This document shows, piece by piece, positions 1-6,821 of a stretch of 11,023 nt of DNA (position 1 is the first letter of the stretch; the number at the start of each line of letters is the position of its first letter). Both the position numbers and the translations under genes were made by a program. Source of the DNA: JAAEUE01 sp039180225. GTDB lineage: Bacteria > Pseudomonadota > Alphaproteobacteria > Rhizobiales > CAJQND01. The DNA is taken from assembly GCA_039180225.1 (NCBI GenBank), contig JBCDDQ010000160.1:1-11023 (forward strand), read 5' to 3'. Below the pieces are notes generated by a model. The model had not been told where the DNA came from, did not search any database, and saw nothing but the letters and a program-made list of their open reading frames with translations.

Positions 1-71
1 ACAGCTTCGCGGTCTGCGTAGAGCCGGCGGGCGCGGCGGGCAAATTCCATGGGAGAGAGTGCAATGTCCAT
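1..71 (-). CDS. Probable AMP-binding acyl-CoA synthetase, N-terminal fragment cut by the window edge
   Basis: An open frame begins at an ATG (71) and runs off the left edge after 23 codons plus two bases. It reads MDIALSPMEFARRARRLYAD followed by REA and the start of a Val codon. The pattern of a short lead, a Met/Pro-Glu/Leu-Phe-Ala-Arg helix and then Leu-Tyr-x-Asp-Arg-Glu-Ala-Val is how many AMP-dependent acyl-CoA synthetases (acyl-adenylate, then acyl-CoA formation) begin. No catalytic motif is inside the window, so the call rests on this short N-terminus and is tentative. A second in-frame ATG at position 50 could be the true start. The gene follows coaA on the same strand after 33 bases with no visible terminator, so it may be the last gene of the his-coaA block. 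A CoA-using enzyme next to coaA would make sense, but that is inference. Confidence 0.5.
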   Translation of the reverse strand, partial: MDIALSPMEFARRARRLYADREA

Positions 72-104
72 AAGTGTTCAAGCCTTTGTGTGCAATTGAG
101 CCGC

Positions 105-1061
105 TTATATCTTGCGCAGCAGAACCTCTTCAACGTCATGATTGGCCCCCTTGAAGAGCACCAGATCGGCCCGGTGGCGGGTTGGCTGTACGTTTTCGCG
201 CAGGTTGATCAGGTTGATGGTGTCCCAGATCCGGTTTGCGGTTGCCTGAGTTTCCGCATCGCTCAGCGAGCCATAGCGGTGGAAGTAGGATTCAGGGTCT
301 TGGAACGCGGTCTCGCGCAGGCGGAAGAAGCGCTCCACGTACCAATCACGCAGAACCTCTGCATCCGCGTCGATATAGACGGAAAAATCGAAGAAATCAG
401 AGACAAACGGAATGGCCTCACCGTCTGCCGGCGGCGTGCCCACTTGAAGCACGTTAATGCCCTCAACGATGAGAATATCCGGCTGGTCGAAGCGCACGGT
501 CTCAACCGGTGAGACGTCGTAGTGCAGGTGCGAATAGACCGGAGCTTCCACATAGCGGTGTCCGGCCTTGATATCGCTGAGCACGCGCAGCAAGTGGCTC
601 ACATTGTAGCTTTCCGGAAAGCCCTTGCGGTTCATGATGCCGCGCTCTTCAAGCACCGCGTTGGGGTGGAGGAAACCGTCTGTGGTGAGAAGATCCACCT
701 TGGGGTGATTGGGCCAGCGGGCCAGCAGTTTGCGCAGAATGCGGGCTGTTGTGCTTTTGCCGACGGCCACCGAGCCGCCCATTCCAATAATGTAAGGGAC
801 TTTGCCGCTGAGCCCGCCCAGAAACTTCTGGGTGTGGCGGAAGAGTTCCTGGGTTGCCTCCACGTAGAAGCTGAGCAGCCGTGACAGAGGCAGATAGATT
901 TCTGCAACTTCGTCCAAAGACACCTGAACGCTGATGCCGGAAAGCTCTGATACTTCCTCTTCCGACAACGTCATAGGCGTGTCGGCGCGCAGCTTGGCCC
1001 ATTGCTGGCGCGTGAAGCTGCGGTAAGGGGAAAGGTCAGAGGTGTGGGGCCGGGTGTCCAT
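105..1061 (-). CDS. coaA: Type I pantothenate kinase CoaA
   Basis: This cytosolic enzyme phosphorylates pantothenate with ATP, the first and usually rate-controlling step of coenzyme A synthesis. The 318-residue protein (E. coli CoaA is 316) has the Walker A loop GSVAVGKS at about 96-103, preceded by GMG and followed by TTARILRKLL. The segment TTDGFLHPNAVLEERGIMNR comes next; its Asp at about 128 matches the catalytic Asp127 of E. coli. It continues with KGFPESY and the SHLHYD segment. The start is uncertain. I chose the ATG at 1061, 13 bases past the hisE stop, because family members begin about ten residues before the SPYR segment. An ATG at 1103 would add 14 residues (rich in Arg) and overlap hisE by 29 bases. 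Neither start has a convincing Shine-Dalgarno sequence. The gene is last but one in the minus-strand his block and probably depends on hisE for transcription and translation. Confidence 0.95.
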   Translation of the reverse strand: MDTRPHTSDLSPYRSFTRQQWAKLRADTPMTLSEEEVSELSGISVQVSLDEVAEIYLPLSRLLSFYVEATQELFRHTQKFLGGLSGKVPYIIGMGGSVAVGKSTTARILRKLLARWPNHPKVDLLTTDGFLHPNAVLEERGIMNRKGFPESYNVSHLLRVLSDIKAGHRYVEAPVYSHLHYDVSPVETVRFDQPDILIVEGINVLQVGTPPADGEAIPFVSDFFDFSVYIDADAEVLRDWYVERFFRLRETAFQDPESYFHRYGSLSDAETQATANRIWDTINLINLRENVQPTRHRADLVLFKGANHDVEEVLLRKI

Positions 1062-1074
1062 GGGTCGTGCCGTA

Positions 1075-1413
1075 TCAGGAAGAACGCGCCGCCTTTTCAG
1101 CATGGCCGCTCATGCCTTGCCGCGCTGCCAGAGTGTCCAGCACCTCGTCGAACGACACCTCAGAGGCCTCCAGCAGAACCAAGAGGTGATAGAGCACATC
1201 GGCTGCTTCTGCGGCGCTGTGGGCCGTGTCTCCCGCCGGCGCGGCCAAGAGCAGTTCCACCGCTTCTTCACCGAACTTCTTGGCGCATTTCTCGATGCCG
1301 CCGGCCAGAAGAGAGGCGGTGTAGGAGGTGTCGGCCGCGGCCGTTTTGCGCGCAGCAATGGTGGCCGCAAGATCTGCAAGCACGTTCAGCTTGTCTTCGT
1401 GCGCAAGGGCCAT
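1075..1413 (-). CDS. hisE: Phosphoribosyl-ATP pyrophosphatase HisE
   Basis: HisE removes pyrophosphate from phosphoribosyl-ATP to give phosphoribosyl-AMP, the second step of histidine synthesis, in the cytosol. The 112-residue product is a stand-alone HisE of normal length, not fused to HisI as in enterobacteria. It shows the MazG-type metal-binding signature of the family: KKFGEEAVEL (Glu49, Glu50, Glu53) in one helix and AAEAADVLYHLLVLL (Glu69, Asp72) in the next. The ATG start at 1413 has a strong ribosome-binding site, AAGGAAAGGAG, about nine bases upstream. This is the clearest such site in the block. The gene sits 63 bases after hisF and before coaA. HisI, which follows it in the pathway, is not in this window. 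Confidence 0.96.
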   Translation of the reverse strand: MALAHEDKLNVLADLAATIAARKTAAADTSYTASLLAGGIEKCAKKFGEEAVELLLAAPAGDTAHSAAEAADVLYHLLVLLEASEVSFDEVLDTLAARQGMSGHAEKAARSS

Positions 1414-1476
1414 CCCGCGATACTCCTTTCCTTAACTCACACACTACCAGAGCCTGCGCCCCGATGCCCCTAAGAC

Positions 1477-2250
1477 TTACGTCACACGCACCGGTATGCC
1501 GGCAGCCGCCATATGGGCCTTGGTTTCGCCGATTGTGAAGGTGCCGAAATGGAAGATTGAAGCGGCCAAGACCGCTGTCGCCCCGCCATCGCGGATGCCA
1601 TCCACCATATGATCGAGCGTGCCCACGCCGCCTGAAGCAATCACCGGCACATTCACCGCATCGCAGATTGCCCGGGTTAAGGCAATGTCGAACCCTTCGC
1701 CGGTACCGTCCCGGTCCATGGAGGTGAGCAGGATTTCCCCTGCGCCCAGTGCCACCACTTTGCGGGCATATTCGATGGCATCAATCCCGGTGGGCTCGCG
1801 GCCGCCATGGGTAAAGATCTCCCAGCGCAGCGGCTCTCCGTCACCGGAAACCCGTTTTGCATCAATGGCTACGACGATACATTGCGCACCGAACTTTATC
1901 GCGGCGTCTTTCACCAGTTCAGGATTACGGACCGCAGCGGTGTTGATCGACACCTTATCGGCGCCCGCCAGAAGCAGCTTGCGAACATCATCAGTTGACC
2001 GGACGCCGCCGCCGACGGTCAGCGGCATGAAGCAGTGCTCGGCGGTTTTTGTAACCACATCAAAAATCACATCCCGGTCTTCATGACTGGCCGTGATATC
2101 GAGAAAACAAAGCTCATCTGCGCCGGCGGCGTCGTAAGCCTTGGCGGCATCCACCGGATCGCCCGCATCGCGCAGGTCCACGAAATTCACGCCCTTGACC
2201 ACGCGGCCGTCCTTTACATCCAGGCACGGGATGATACGTGCCTTCAACAT
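1477..2250 (-). CDS. hisF: Imidazole glycerol phosphate synthase, cyclase subunit HisF
   Basis: HisF is the (beta-alpha)8-barrel subunit that uses ammonia from HisH to turn PRFAR into imidazole glycerol phosphate and AICAR, linking histidine to purine synthesis. The 257-residue protein starts with MLKARIIPCLDVKDGRVVKG. The two catalytic aspartates fall at the canonical positions Asp11 and Asp130 (in VVAIDAKR), and the conserved Lys19 is present. Phosphate-binding segments are visible at TVGGGVRS (about 78-85), SINTAAV (101-107), the MDRDGTG turn and IASGGVG. The start codon overlaps the last base of the hisA stop (TGATG), which indicates translational coupling. Its glutaminase partner HisH is encoded two genes upstream in the same operon. 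Confidence 0.97.
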   Translation of the reverse strand: MLKARIIPCLDVKDGRVVKGVNFVDLRDAGDPVDAAKAYDAAGADELCFLDITASHEDRDVIFDVVTKTAEHCFMPLTVGGGVRSTDDVRKLLLAGADKVSINTAAVRNPELVKDAAIKFGAQCIVVAIDAKRVSGDGEPLRWEIFTHGGREPTGIDAIEYARKVVALGAGEILLTSMDRDGTGEGFDIALTRAICDAVNVPVIASGGVGTLDHMVDGIRDGGATAVLAASIFHFGTFTIGETKAHMAAAGIPVRVT

Positions 2251-2990
2251 CAGACCATCCCCCGGCTTGCAGCGATCAGCGACAGGGCTTCGCCAGGATC
2301 CAGCCGTCCGTCGTAAAGCGCGCGCCCGGAGATCGCCCCCTCAAGTTTGGCGCAGTCCGGCTCCACAAGCCGTTCAATATCGGCAAGGGAGGCAAGGCCG
2401 CCTGAAGCGATCACCGGGATCGAGACGGCTTCGGCAAGGGCAAGGGTTGAAGGGATGTTGAGACCTTTCAACACGCCGTCCCGGTCAATATCGGTGAAAA
2501 TGATGGCCGAAACGCCGGCGTCCTCAAACTGGCGCGCCAGGTCGATGGCGCTGAGCTCAGAAGTTTCCGCCCAGCCTTCCACGGCAACCTTGCCGCCCTT
2601 GGCGTCGATCCCAACAGCCACTTGGCCCGGGAAGGCTTTGCAGGCTTCGCGCACCAGATCAGGATCGCGCACGGCGACGGTGCCAAGGATGACCCGGCGA
2701 ATGCCGCGCTCGAGCCACCTGGCGATGGTGGCGAGGTCCCGGATCCCGCCGCCCAGCTGGGCCGGGATGGTGATGTTGGCCAGAATGGCCTCCACGGCAG
2801 GGGCGTTCACCGGCTTCCCCTCAAACGCGCCATTGAGGTCCACAATGTGCAGCCACTCAAAGCCCTGGCGTTGAAAGGCAGAAGCTTGCGCGCCCGCATC
2901 GTCGTTAAAGACGGTGGCCTTGTCCATGTCCCCCAACTCCAGGCGCACGCATTGCCCGTCCTTCAAATCAATCGCAGGAAACAGGATCAT
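2250..2990 (-). CDS. hisA: HisA: ProFAR isomerase, (beta-alpha)8 barrel
   Basis: HisA performs the Amadori rearrangement of ProFAR to PRFAR in histidine synthesis and delivers the substrate for HisH/HisF. The 246-residue protein begins MILFPAIDLKDGQCVRLELG, with catalytic Asp8. The second catalytic aspartate lies in AVGIDAKGG (Asp129). Phosphate-binding turns are seen at QLGGGIR (about 78-84), ILGTVAV (101-107), DIDRDGVLKG and VIASGGLAS. Its half-barrel repeats resemble those of neighbouring HisF, as expected for these two paralogues. The ATG lies within the last codons of hisH (ATGA, 4-nt overlap) and the stop overlaps the hisF ATG, so hisH, hisA and hisF form a tightly coupled set. The ribosome-binding site is weak, which fits coupling. 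Confidence 0.97.
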   Translation of the reverse strand: MILFPAIDLKDGQCVRLELGDMDKATVFNDDAGAQASAFQRQGFEWLHIVDLNGAFEGKPVNAPAVEAILANITIPAQLGGGIRDLATIARWLERGIRRVILGTVAVRDPDLVREACKAFPGQVAVGIDAKGGKVAVEGWAETSELSAIDLARQFEDAGVSAIIFTDIDRDGVLKGLNIPSTLALAEAVSIPVIASGGLASLADIERLVEPDCAKLEGAISGRALYDGRLDPGEALSLIAASRGMV

Positions 2991-3637
2991 GGCGCCCAGC
3001 TCAAAAAGTTTGCAATCAGCGCAAGGCCAAGCGTCTGGCTCTTTTCCGGGTGGAATTGCGTAGCGACGATATTGTCTTTGGCCACCAGGGCGGTTACCGG
3101 CCCACCATAATCCGCATAGGCCACAACGTCGGTCTTATCGCTGGGCTTTAAGTGAAACGAGTGCACGAAATAGGCATGGGCGCCCTTTTCGCCCGTTTCA
3201 ATGCCTTCCAGCACCGGGTGTTCGCGCACTTTCTCAATCGTGTTCCAGCCCATGTGCGGGATTTTGCAGGCCTCATCGTCCGGCTCAATCTTGGCCACAT
3301 CCCCGCCAATCCAGCCAAAGCCTTCGGTTGTGGCAAACTCAAGACCCCGGTCGGCCAGAAGCTGCATGCCGACACAGATGCCCAGGAATGGTTTGCCGCG
3401 TCCCTGCACCTCGTCTTCCAGCACCTCCCACATGCCGTCCACCGCTTTCAGGCCGTCGCGGCAATCGGCAAAGGCGCCCACGCCGGGAAGAACAATGCGC
3501 TCAGCGTGGCGCACCACGTCCGGATCAGGGGTGACTTGGATATTTGCAGATAGTCCGCGTTCGCGCGCCGCCCGCTCAAAAGCCTTGGACGCTGAGTGCA
3601 GGTTGCCTGAACCGTAATCCACAATGGCGACGTTCAC
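2987..3637 (-). CDS. hisH: HisH: glutaminase subunit of IGP synthase
   Basis: HisH hydrolyses glutamine and channels the ammonia into HisF. The 216-residue protein is a class I glutamine amidotransferase domain. The nucleophile Cys88 is in KPFLGICVGMQLL, and the other triad residues His196 and Glu198 are in TQFHPEKSQ. The oxyanion-region PGVGAF motif is at about 51-56 and YFVHSFH at about 156-162. The start is a GTG at 3637, supported by a GGAGG ribosome-binding site six bases upstream. That site lies inside the end of the DUF2628 gene, whose stop is only two bases before the GTG. This arrangement ties hisH translation to the membrane-protein gene. The gene is complete with no missing catalytic residue. 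Confidence 0.97.
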   Translation of the reverse strand: MNVAIVDYGSGNLHSASKAFERAARERGLSANIQVTPDPDVVRHAERIVLPGVGAFADCRDGLKAVDGMWEVLEDEVQGRGKPFLGICVGMQLLADRGLEFATTEGFGWIGGDVAKIEPDDEACKIPHMGWNTIEKVREHPVLEGIETGEKGAHAYFVHSFHLKPSDKTDVVAYADYGGPVTALVAKDNIVATQFHPEKSQTLGLALIANFLSWAP

Positions 3638-3639
3638 GT

Positions 3640-4122
3640 TCAGCCTCCAGCTGCCGGAAACAGGCTGTTGTCGGCAGGGCTGCTGGCAAGCCGCAGGGCA
3701 GGCGGCACGGGGCTTGGGCTCCGGGGCTCGGCGGGCTTTTCGATCAACAGGCGCTCGAAGAACATCAATTCAGCCTCATAAGGAGACGGCGCGGTCACCA
3801 GCCCGGACAGGCCGAAACCATTGCGCTCCAAGCTCCAGCGGCGCAGCTCGTTGCCCTCCAGGGCAATCAACAGATTTACCAGGATCGAGATGGGGATCAT
3901 GGTGCTGCCGGGCAGCGCAAGGGCAGAGCCCAACCCGGCCACCGCCAGTTGGAGCACGACAATACCGCCGGTGACGATCCAAAGCTTGTTCCACAAGGCC
4001 CAAAGAACGGGAAAGAACAAGGCAGGCCAGGCAGGACCCTCCTTGACGAACACCGCTTTGTCCGGATCGCTTAGGGTTCCGGACGGTGTGCCGGAGGGAT
4101 GATAGATGGCATAGGTTTTCAT
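3640..4122 (-). CDS. DUF2628 small membrane protein within the his operon
   Basis: The 160-residue product has an N-terminal soluble segment (MKTYAIYHPSG, then DKAVFVKEGPAWPALFFPVLW). Hydrophobic stretches follow at about 34-41, 47-70 and 74-88, then the ALEGNELRRWSLERNGF motif at about 87-103. The tail (from about 130) is rich in Pro, Ser and Ala and probably disordered. This pattern, especially the AVFV(K/R)-G-W-ALFFP-LW-LW segment and ALEG-ELRR, matches DUF2628 proteins, which occupy this position in rhizobial his clusters. The molecular function is unknown, and nothing in the sequence ties it to histidine chemistry. I chose the ATG at 4122. An upstream TTG at 4155 would add 11 residues that do not fit the family. 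The gene lies 55 bases after hisB and two bases before hisH. Confidence 0.85.
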   Translation of the reverse strand: MKTYAIYHPSGTPSGTLSDPDKAVFVKEGPAWPALFFPVLWALWNKLWIVTGGIVVLQLAVAGLGSALALPGSTMIPISILVNLLIALEGNELRRWSLERNGFGLSGLVTAPSPYEAELMFFERLLIEKPAEPRSPSPVPPALRLASSPADNSLFPAAGG

Positions 4123-4154
4123 GGAGCCAGGCTCGTCTAAGACCTTGCGTTTCA

Positions 4155-4176
4155 AACAGCACGTTCAGAGGCTGTT
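4155..4176 (-). repeat. Short inverted repeat just after the hisB stop
   Basis: AACAGC (4155-4160) and GCTGTT (4171-4176) form a perfect 6-bp inverted repeat with a 10-nt loop, beginning one base after the hisB stop codon on the minus strand. No run of T follows, so it is not a classical intrinsic terminator. It could be a weak intercistronic hairpin between hisB and the DUF2628 gene, or chance. Confidence 0.3.
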
Positions 4177-4177
4177 C

Positions 4178-4765
4178 TTACAGCACACCCTTCGTTGAGG
4201 GAACAGCTTCTGCGCTGCGCGGGTCAATTTCCACCGCCTCGCGCAGGGCCCTTGCCAGGGCCTTAAAGCAGGTTTCGGCGATATGGTGATTGTTTTCCCC
4301 ATGCAGGCATTCCACGTGCAGGGTGAGGCCTGCATTCTGCGCAAAGGCTTGAAACCACTCGCGGAACAGCTCTGTGTCCATCTCGCCCAGTTTAGGGCGG
4401 GAGAAGCCCACTTGCCACACCAGGAAGGGACGGCCGGAAAAATCCAGCGCCACCCGGGTCAATGTCTCATCCATGGGCAAGAGCTGGCTGCCATAGCGGC
4501 GGATACCCTTTTTGTCGCCCAATGCTTCGGCAACGGCCTGGCCAACGGCAATGCCGCTGTCTTCGGTGGTGTGGTGCATATCGATGTGCAGATCACCCTC
4601 AGCACGCAGCTTCAGGTCCATCAGCGCGTGCCGGCTCAACTGCTCCAGCATATGATCCAGGAACCCGATACCGGTTGCGACGTCATACGCCCCGGTCCCG
4701 TCCAGGTTAACCTCCACCTGGATCTTTGTTTCCTTTGTCTCACGCGTCAGCTTTGCCGTGCGCAT
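4178..4765 (-). CDS. hisB: Imidazoleglycerol-phosphate dehydratase HisB
   Basis: HisB dehydrates imidazole glycerol phosphate to imidazole acetol phosphate. This is the Mn-dependent monofunctional form of 195 residues, without the histidinol-phosphatase domain found in E. coli HisB. Two metal-binding His-His motifs are present: HHTTED (about 64-69) and HHIAE (about 160-164). IGFLDHMLEQLSRHALMD (33-50) and GFSRPKLGEMDTELFREWF are also typical. The start is the ATG at 4765. A clear GAAGGAG site sits eight bases upstream, and the conserved protein begins here. The open frame extends further upstream to 4834, but those residues are not family sequence. hisB is the first gene of the minus-strand block, so the operon promoter should lie in the divergent gap before hslV. 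Confidence 0.97.
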   Translation of the reverse strand: MRTAKLTRETKETKIQVEVNLDGTGAYDVATGIGFLDHMLEQLSRHALMDLKLRAEGDLHIDMHHTTEDSGIAVGQAVAEALGDKKGIRRYGSQLLPMDETLTRVALDFSGRPFLVWQVGFSRPKLGEMDTELFREWFQAFAQNAGLTLHVECLHGENNHHIAETCFKALARALREAVEIDPRSAEAVPSTKGVL

Positions 4766-4807
4766 TATGCTGGCTCCTTCGTTCAAGTCGGGGCTTGTAA
4801 CAGCCCG

Positions 4808-4842
4808 AACCGGAATGCGCCAGAGTAACGGCAATTCCGGTT
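4808..4842. promoter_or_regulatory. Inverted repeat in the hisB-hslV divergent gap
   Basis: AACCGGAAT (4808-4816) and ATTCCGGTT (4834-4842) are a perfect 9-bp inverted repeat with a 17-base spacer. A second, overlapping pair, GTAAC (4825-4829) and GTTAC (4840-4844), uses part of the same sequence. The pair lies between two divergent genes where operators are expected, so it may bind a dimeric regulator, or form a hairpin in a hisB leader. The regulator is unknown. A smaller hairpin, GGGCT-TGTAAC-AGCCC, lies next to it towards hisB. Confidence 0.4.
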
Positions 4843-4847
4843 ACGCA

Positions 4848-4875
4848 TTGCATTGTGCGCGAGTTTGATTAAATC
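4848..4875 (+). promoter_or_regulatory. Candidate hslV promoter (weak)
   Basis: TTGCAT (4848-4853) and TAAATC (4870-4875) are separated by 16 bases and could be -35 and -10 elements reading towards hslV. The match is loose, and I cannot tell a housekeeping from a heat-shock (RpoH) promoter. If correct, transcription would start near 4882, after the GTG at 4879. That would favour 4915 as the hslV start. Confidence 0.25.
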
Positions 4876-4914
4876 ACTGTGAGCATATCCATTGGCTTTA
4901 AGGAAACCGCCCTC

Positions 4915-5484
4915 GTGACTTCAGACAATCCCTTTGATGCAAGCGCCTGGCATGGCACCACCATTGTCACCGTGCGCAAGGCCGGCAAGGTCGTGGTGGC
5001 CGGCGATGGTCAGGTGAGCCTGGGCAATACGGTGATCAAGGCCAACGCCCGCAAAGTGCGTCCCCTCGGCGAGGGCAGCGTGATCGCTGGCTTTGCCGGA
5101 GCAACGGCGGATGCCTTCACGCTTCTGGAGCGCCTTGAGGCCAAGCTGGAGCAATATCCCCAGCAATTGACCCGCGCGTGCGTGGAACTGGCCAAGGATT
5201 GGCGCACAGACAGGTTCCTGCGTCGCCTGGAAGCCATGATGATTGTGGCTGACAAATCCGTGACGCTGGTGCTGACGGGCACCGGCGACGTCCTGGAGCC
5301 TGAAGATGGCCTTGCCGCCATCGGATCCGGCGGCAACTATGCTCTGGCCGCTGCCAAGGCCCTGATCGATTCGGATGCGGATGCAGAGACGATCGCCCGA
5401 AAATCCATGGACATCGCGGCTGATATCTGCGTTTTCACCAACGCCAGCCTGGTTGTCGAGACCCTTGACGCAGAAACAAGATAG
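4915..5484 (+). CDS. hslV: HslV (ClpQ), proteolytic subunit of the HslVU protease
   Basis: HslV is the proteasome-like peptidase that forms stacked hexamers and degrades unfolded proteins fed by the HslU ATPase in the cytosol. With the GTG start at 4915 the protein has 189 residues and begins MTSDNPFDASAWHG. The catalytic threonine follows at Thr15 in TTIVTVRK. The mature enzyme would start there after removal of a 14-residue propeptide, whereas in E. coli only the initiator Met is removed. Other signatures are VAGDGQVSLGNTV, VIAGFAGATADAFTLLERLE, ELAKDWRTDR, GDVLEPE and AIGSGGNYA. The chosen start has an AAGGA site about ten bases upstream. An in-frame GTG at 4879 lacks one and would add 12 residues. 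hslU follows after 29 bases, so both are co-transcribed. Confidence 0.96.
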   Translation: MTSDNPFDASAWHGTTIVTVRKAGKVVVAGDGQVSLGNTVIKANARKVRPLGEGSVIAGFAGATADAFTLLERLEAKLEQYPQQLTRACVELAKDWRTDRFLRRLEAMMIVADKSVTLVLTGTGDVLEPEDGLAAIGSGGNYALAAAKALIDSDADAETIARKSMDIAADICVFTNASLVVETLDAETR

Positions 5485-5513
5485 ACTTTGTAGACGCAAC
5501 CCCTTGAGGACTT

Positions 5514-6821
5514 ATGACTGATTTTTCGCCCCGAGAGATCGTTTCCGAGCTTGACCGCTTTATCATCGGCCAGAAGGACGCCAAGCGCGCCGTGGCCATC
5601 GCCTTGCGCAACCGCTGGCGCCGCAAGCAGCTGGACGAAGGCTTGCGCGAAGAGGTGTTGCCCAAGAACATCCTGATGATCGGCCCCACGGGCGTCGGCA
5701 AGACGGAGATCTCCCGGCGCCTGGCCAAGCTCGCCAATGCGCCATTTATCAAGGTGGAGGCCACCAAGTTCACCGAGGTGGGTTATGTGGGCCGGGACGT
5801 GGAGCAGATGATCCGTGACCTGGTAGAAGCAGGCATCTTGTTGGTGAAGTCCCTGAAAAGCAAAGAAGTTCAGGCCGCAGCCCATGTGAACGCTGAAGAG
5901 CGGGTGCTTGATGCGCTGGTGGGCGAGGGGGCATCGGACAAGACCCGCCAGTCGTTCCGCAAAAAGCTGCGTGAGGGACAGATGGATGACAAGGAGATCG
6001 AAGTTGAAGTCTCCGATACGTCTGGCGGCATGGGTGAGTTTGAAATCCCCGGCATGCCGGGCGCCTCGGTGGGGATGATCAATCTCAACGACATCCTCGG
6101 TAAAGCCATGGGAGGGCGCACCAAGACGCGCCGGCTTTCGGTAAAGGATTCGTACGAGATTTTGCTGCAGGATGAATCCGACAAGCTCTTGGACAATGAC
6201 CAGATCGTTCAGGAAGCCATCGATCTGGTTGAGAATAACGGCATCGTTTTCCTTGATGAGATCGACAAAATCTGTGCCCGCTCTGAGCGCACCGGCGGCG
6301 ATGTGAGCCGGGAAGGCGTGCAACGCGATCTGTTGCCGTTGATTGAGGGAACCGTGGTCTCCACCAAGCATGGATCGGTCAACACAGACCATATCCTCTT
6401 CATCGCCTCAGGGGCCTTCCATCTGGCCAAGCCGTCCGATCTCCTGCCTGAGCTGCAAGGTCGTCTGCCCATCCGGGTTGAGCTGCGCGCCCTCACCAAA
6501 GAGGATTTCCGCCGCATTCTCACCGAGCCTGAAGCAAGTCTCATCAAGCAGTACGTGGCCCTGATGGGCACCGAGGACGTGCACCTGGAGTTCACTGAAG
6601 ACGGCATAGAGGCGCTGGCAACCATTGCCGCTGACATCAACTCTACCGTGGAGAATATCGGCGCGCGGCGCTTGCAAACCGTGATGGAGCGGGTCTTGGA
6701 CGAGATATCGTTCACGGCAACGGACCGTCCGGGTGAGAAACTCAAGATCGATGAAGCTTATGTGGAGGAGAACCTGGGCGATCTGGCGAAAAACGCCGAT
6801 CTTTCAAAGTTCATCCTCTGA
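5514..6821 (+). CDS. hslU: HslU (ClpY), AAA+ ATPase of the HslVU protease
   Basis: HslU unfolds substrates with ATP and threads them into HslV. The 435-residue protein has every key element: Walker A GPTGVGKT (57-64), the pore loop GYVG (90-93), and an inserted I-domain (about 110-230) that is acidic and charged with a Gly/Met-rich stretch. It also has Walker B IVFLDEID (244-251), the ELQGRLPIRVEL segment (313-324) that carries the arginine finger, and sensor-2 GARR (383-386). The C-terminal DLSKFIL is the tail that docks into HslV to activate it, so the complex should be functional. The ATG is preceded by TTGAGGA. The last 18 bases overlap the end of a convergent XRE regulator gene, so there is no room for a conventional terminator between them. 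Confidence 0.98.
   Translation: MTDFSPREIVSELDRFIIGQKDAKRAVAIALRNRWRRKQLDEGLREEVLPKNILMIGPTGVGKTEISRRLAKLANAPFIKVEATKFTEVGYVGRDVEQMIRDLVEAGILLVKSLKSKEVQAAAHVNAEERVLDALVGEGASDKTRQSFRKKLREGQMDDKEIEVEVSDTSGGMGEFEIPGMPGASVGMINLNDILGKAMGGRTKTRRLSVKDSYEILLQDESDKLLDNDQIVQEAIDLVENNGIVFLDEIDKICARSERTGGDVSREGVQRDLLPLIEGTVVSTKHGSVNTDHILFIASGAFHLAKPSDLLPELQGRLPIRVELRALTKEDFRRILTEPEASLIKQYVALMGTEDVHLEFTEDGIEALATIAADINSTVENIGARRLQTVMERVLDEISFTATDRPGEKLKIDEAYVEENLGDLAKNADLSKFIL

Noticed and set aside
1002..1538. Plus-strand open frame of 178 codons across hisE
   Set aside because: It is rich in Arg, Pro and Cys, opposite hisE and parts of coaA and hisF; it is a shadow of GC-rich coding sequence.
1477..2990. 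Possible tandem duplication, because hisF and hisA both encode similar half-barrels
   Set aside because: HisA and HisF are ancient paralogues and are normally neighbours; there is no recent nucleotide repeat between them.
4766..4834. N-terminal extension of hisB to 4834
   Set aside because: The ATG at 4765 has a strong GAAGGAG site and matches the family start; the extension would cover the divergent promoter region.
5337..6392. Long minus-strand open frame (351 codons) opposite hslV and hslU
   Set aside because: It lies antisense to well-supported hslVU coding sequence, resembles no family I know, and is explained by GC-rich codon bias on the other strand.
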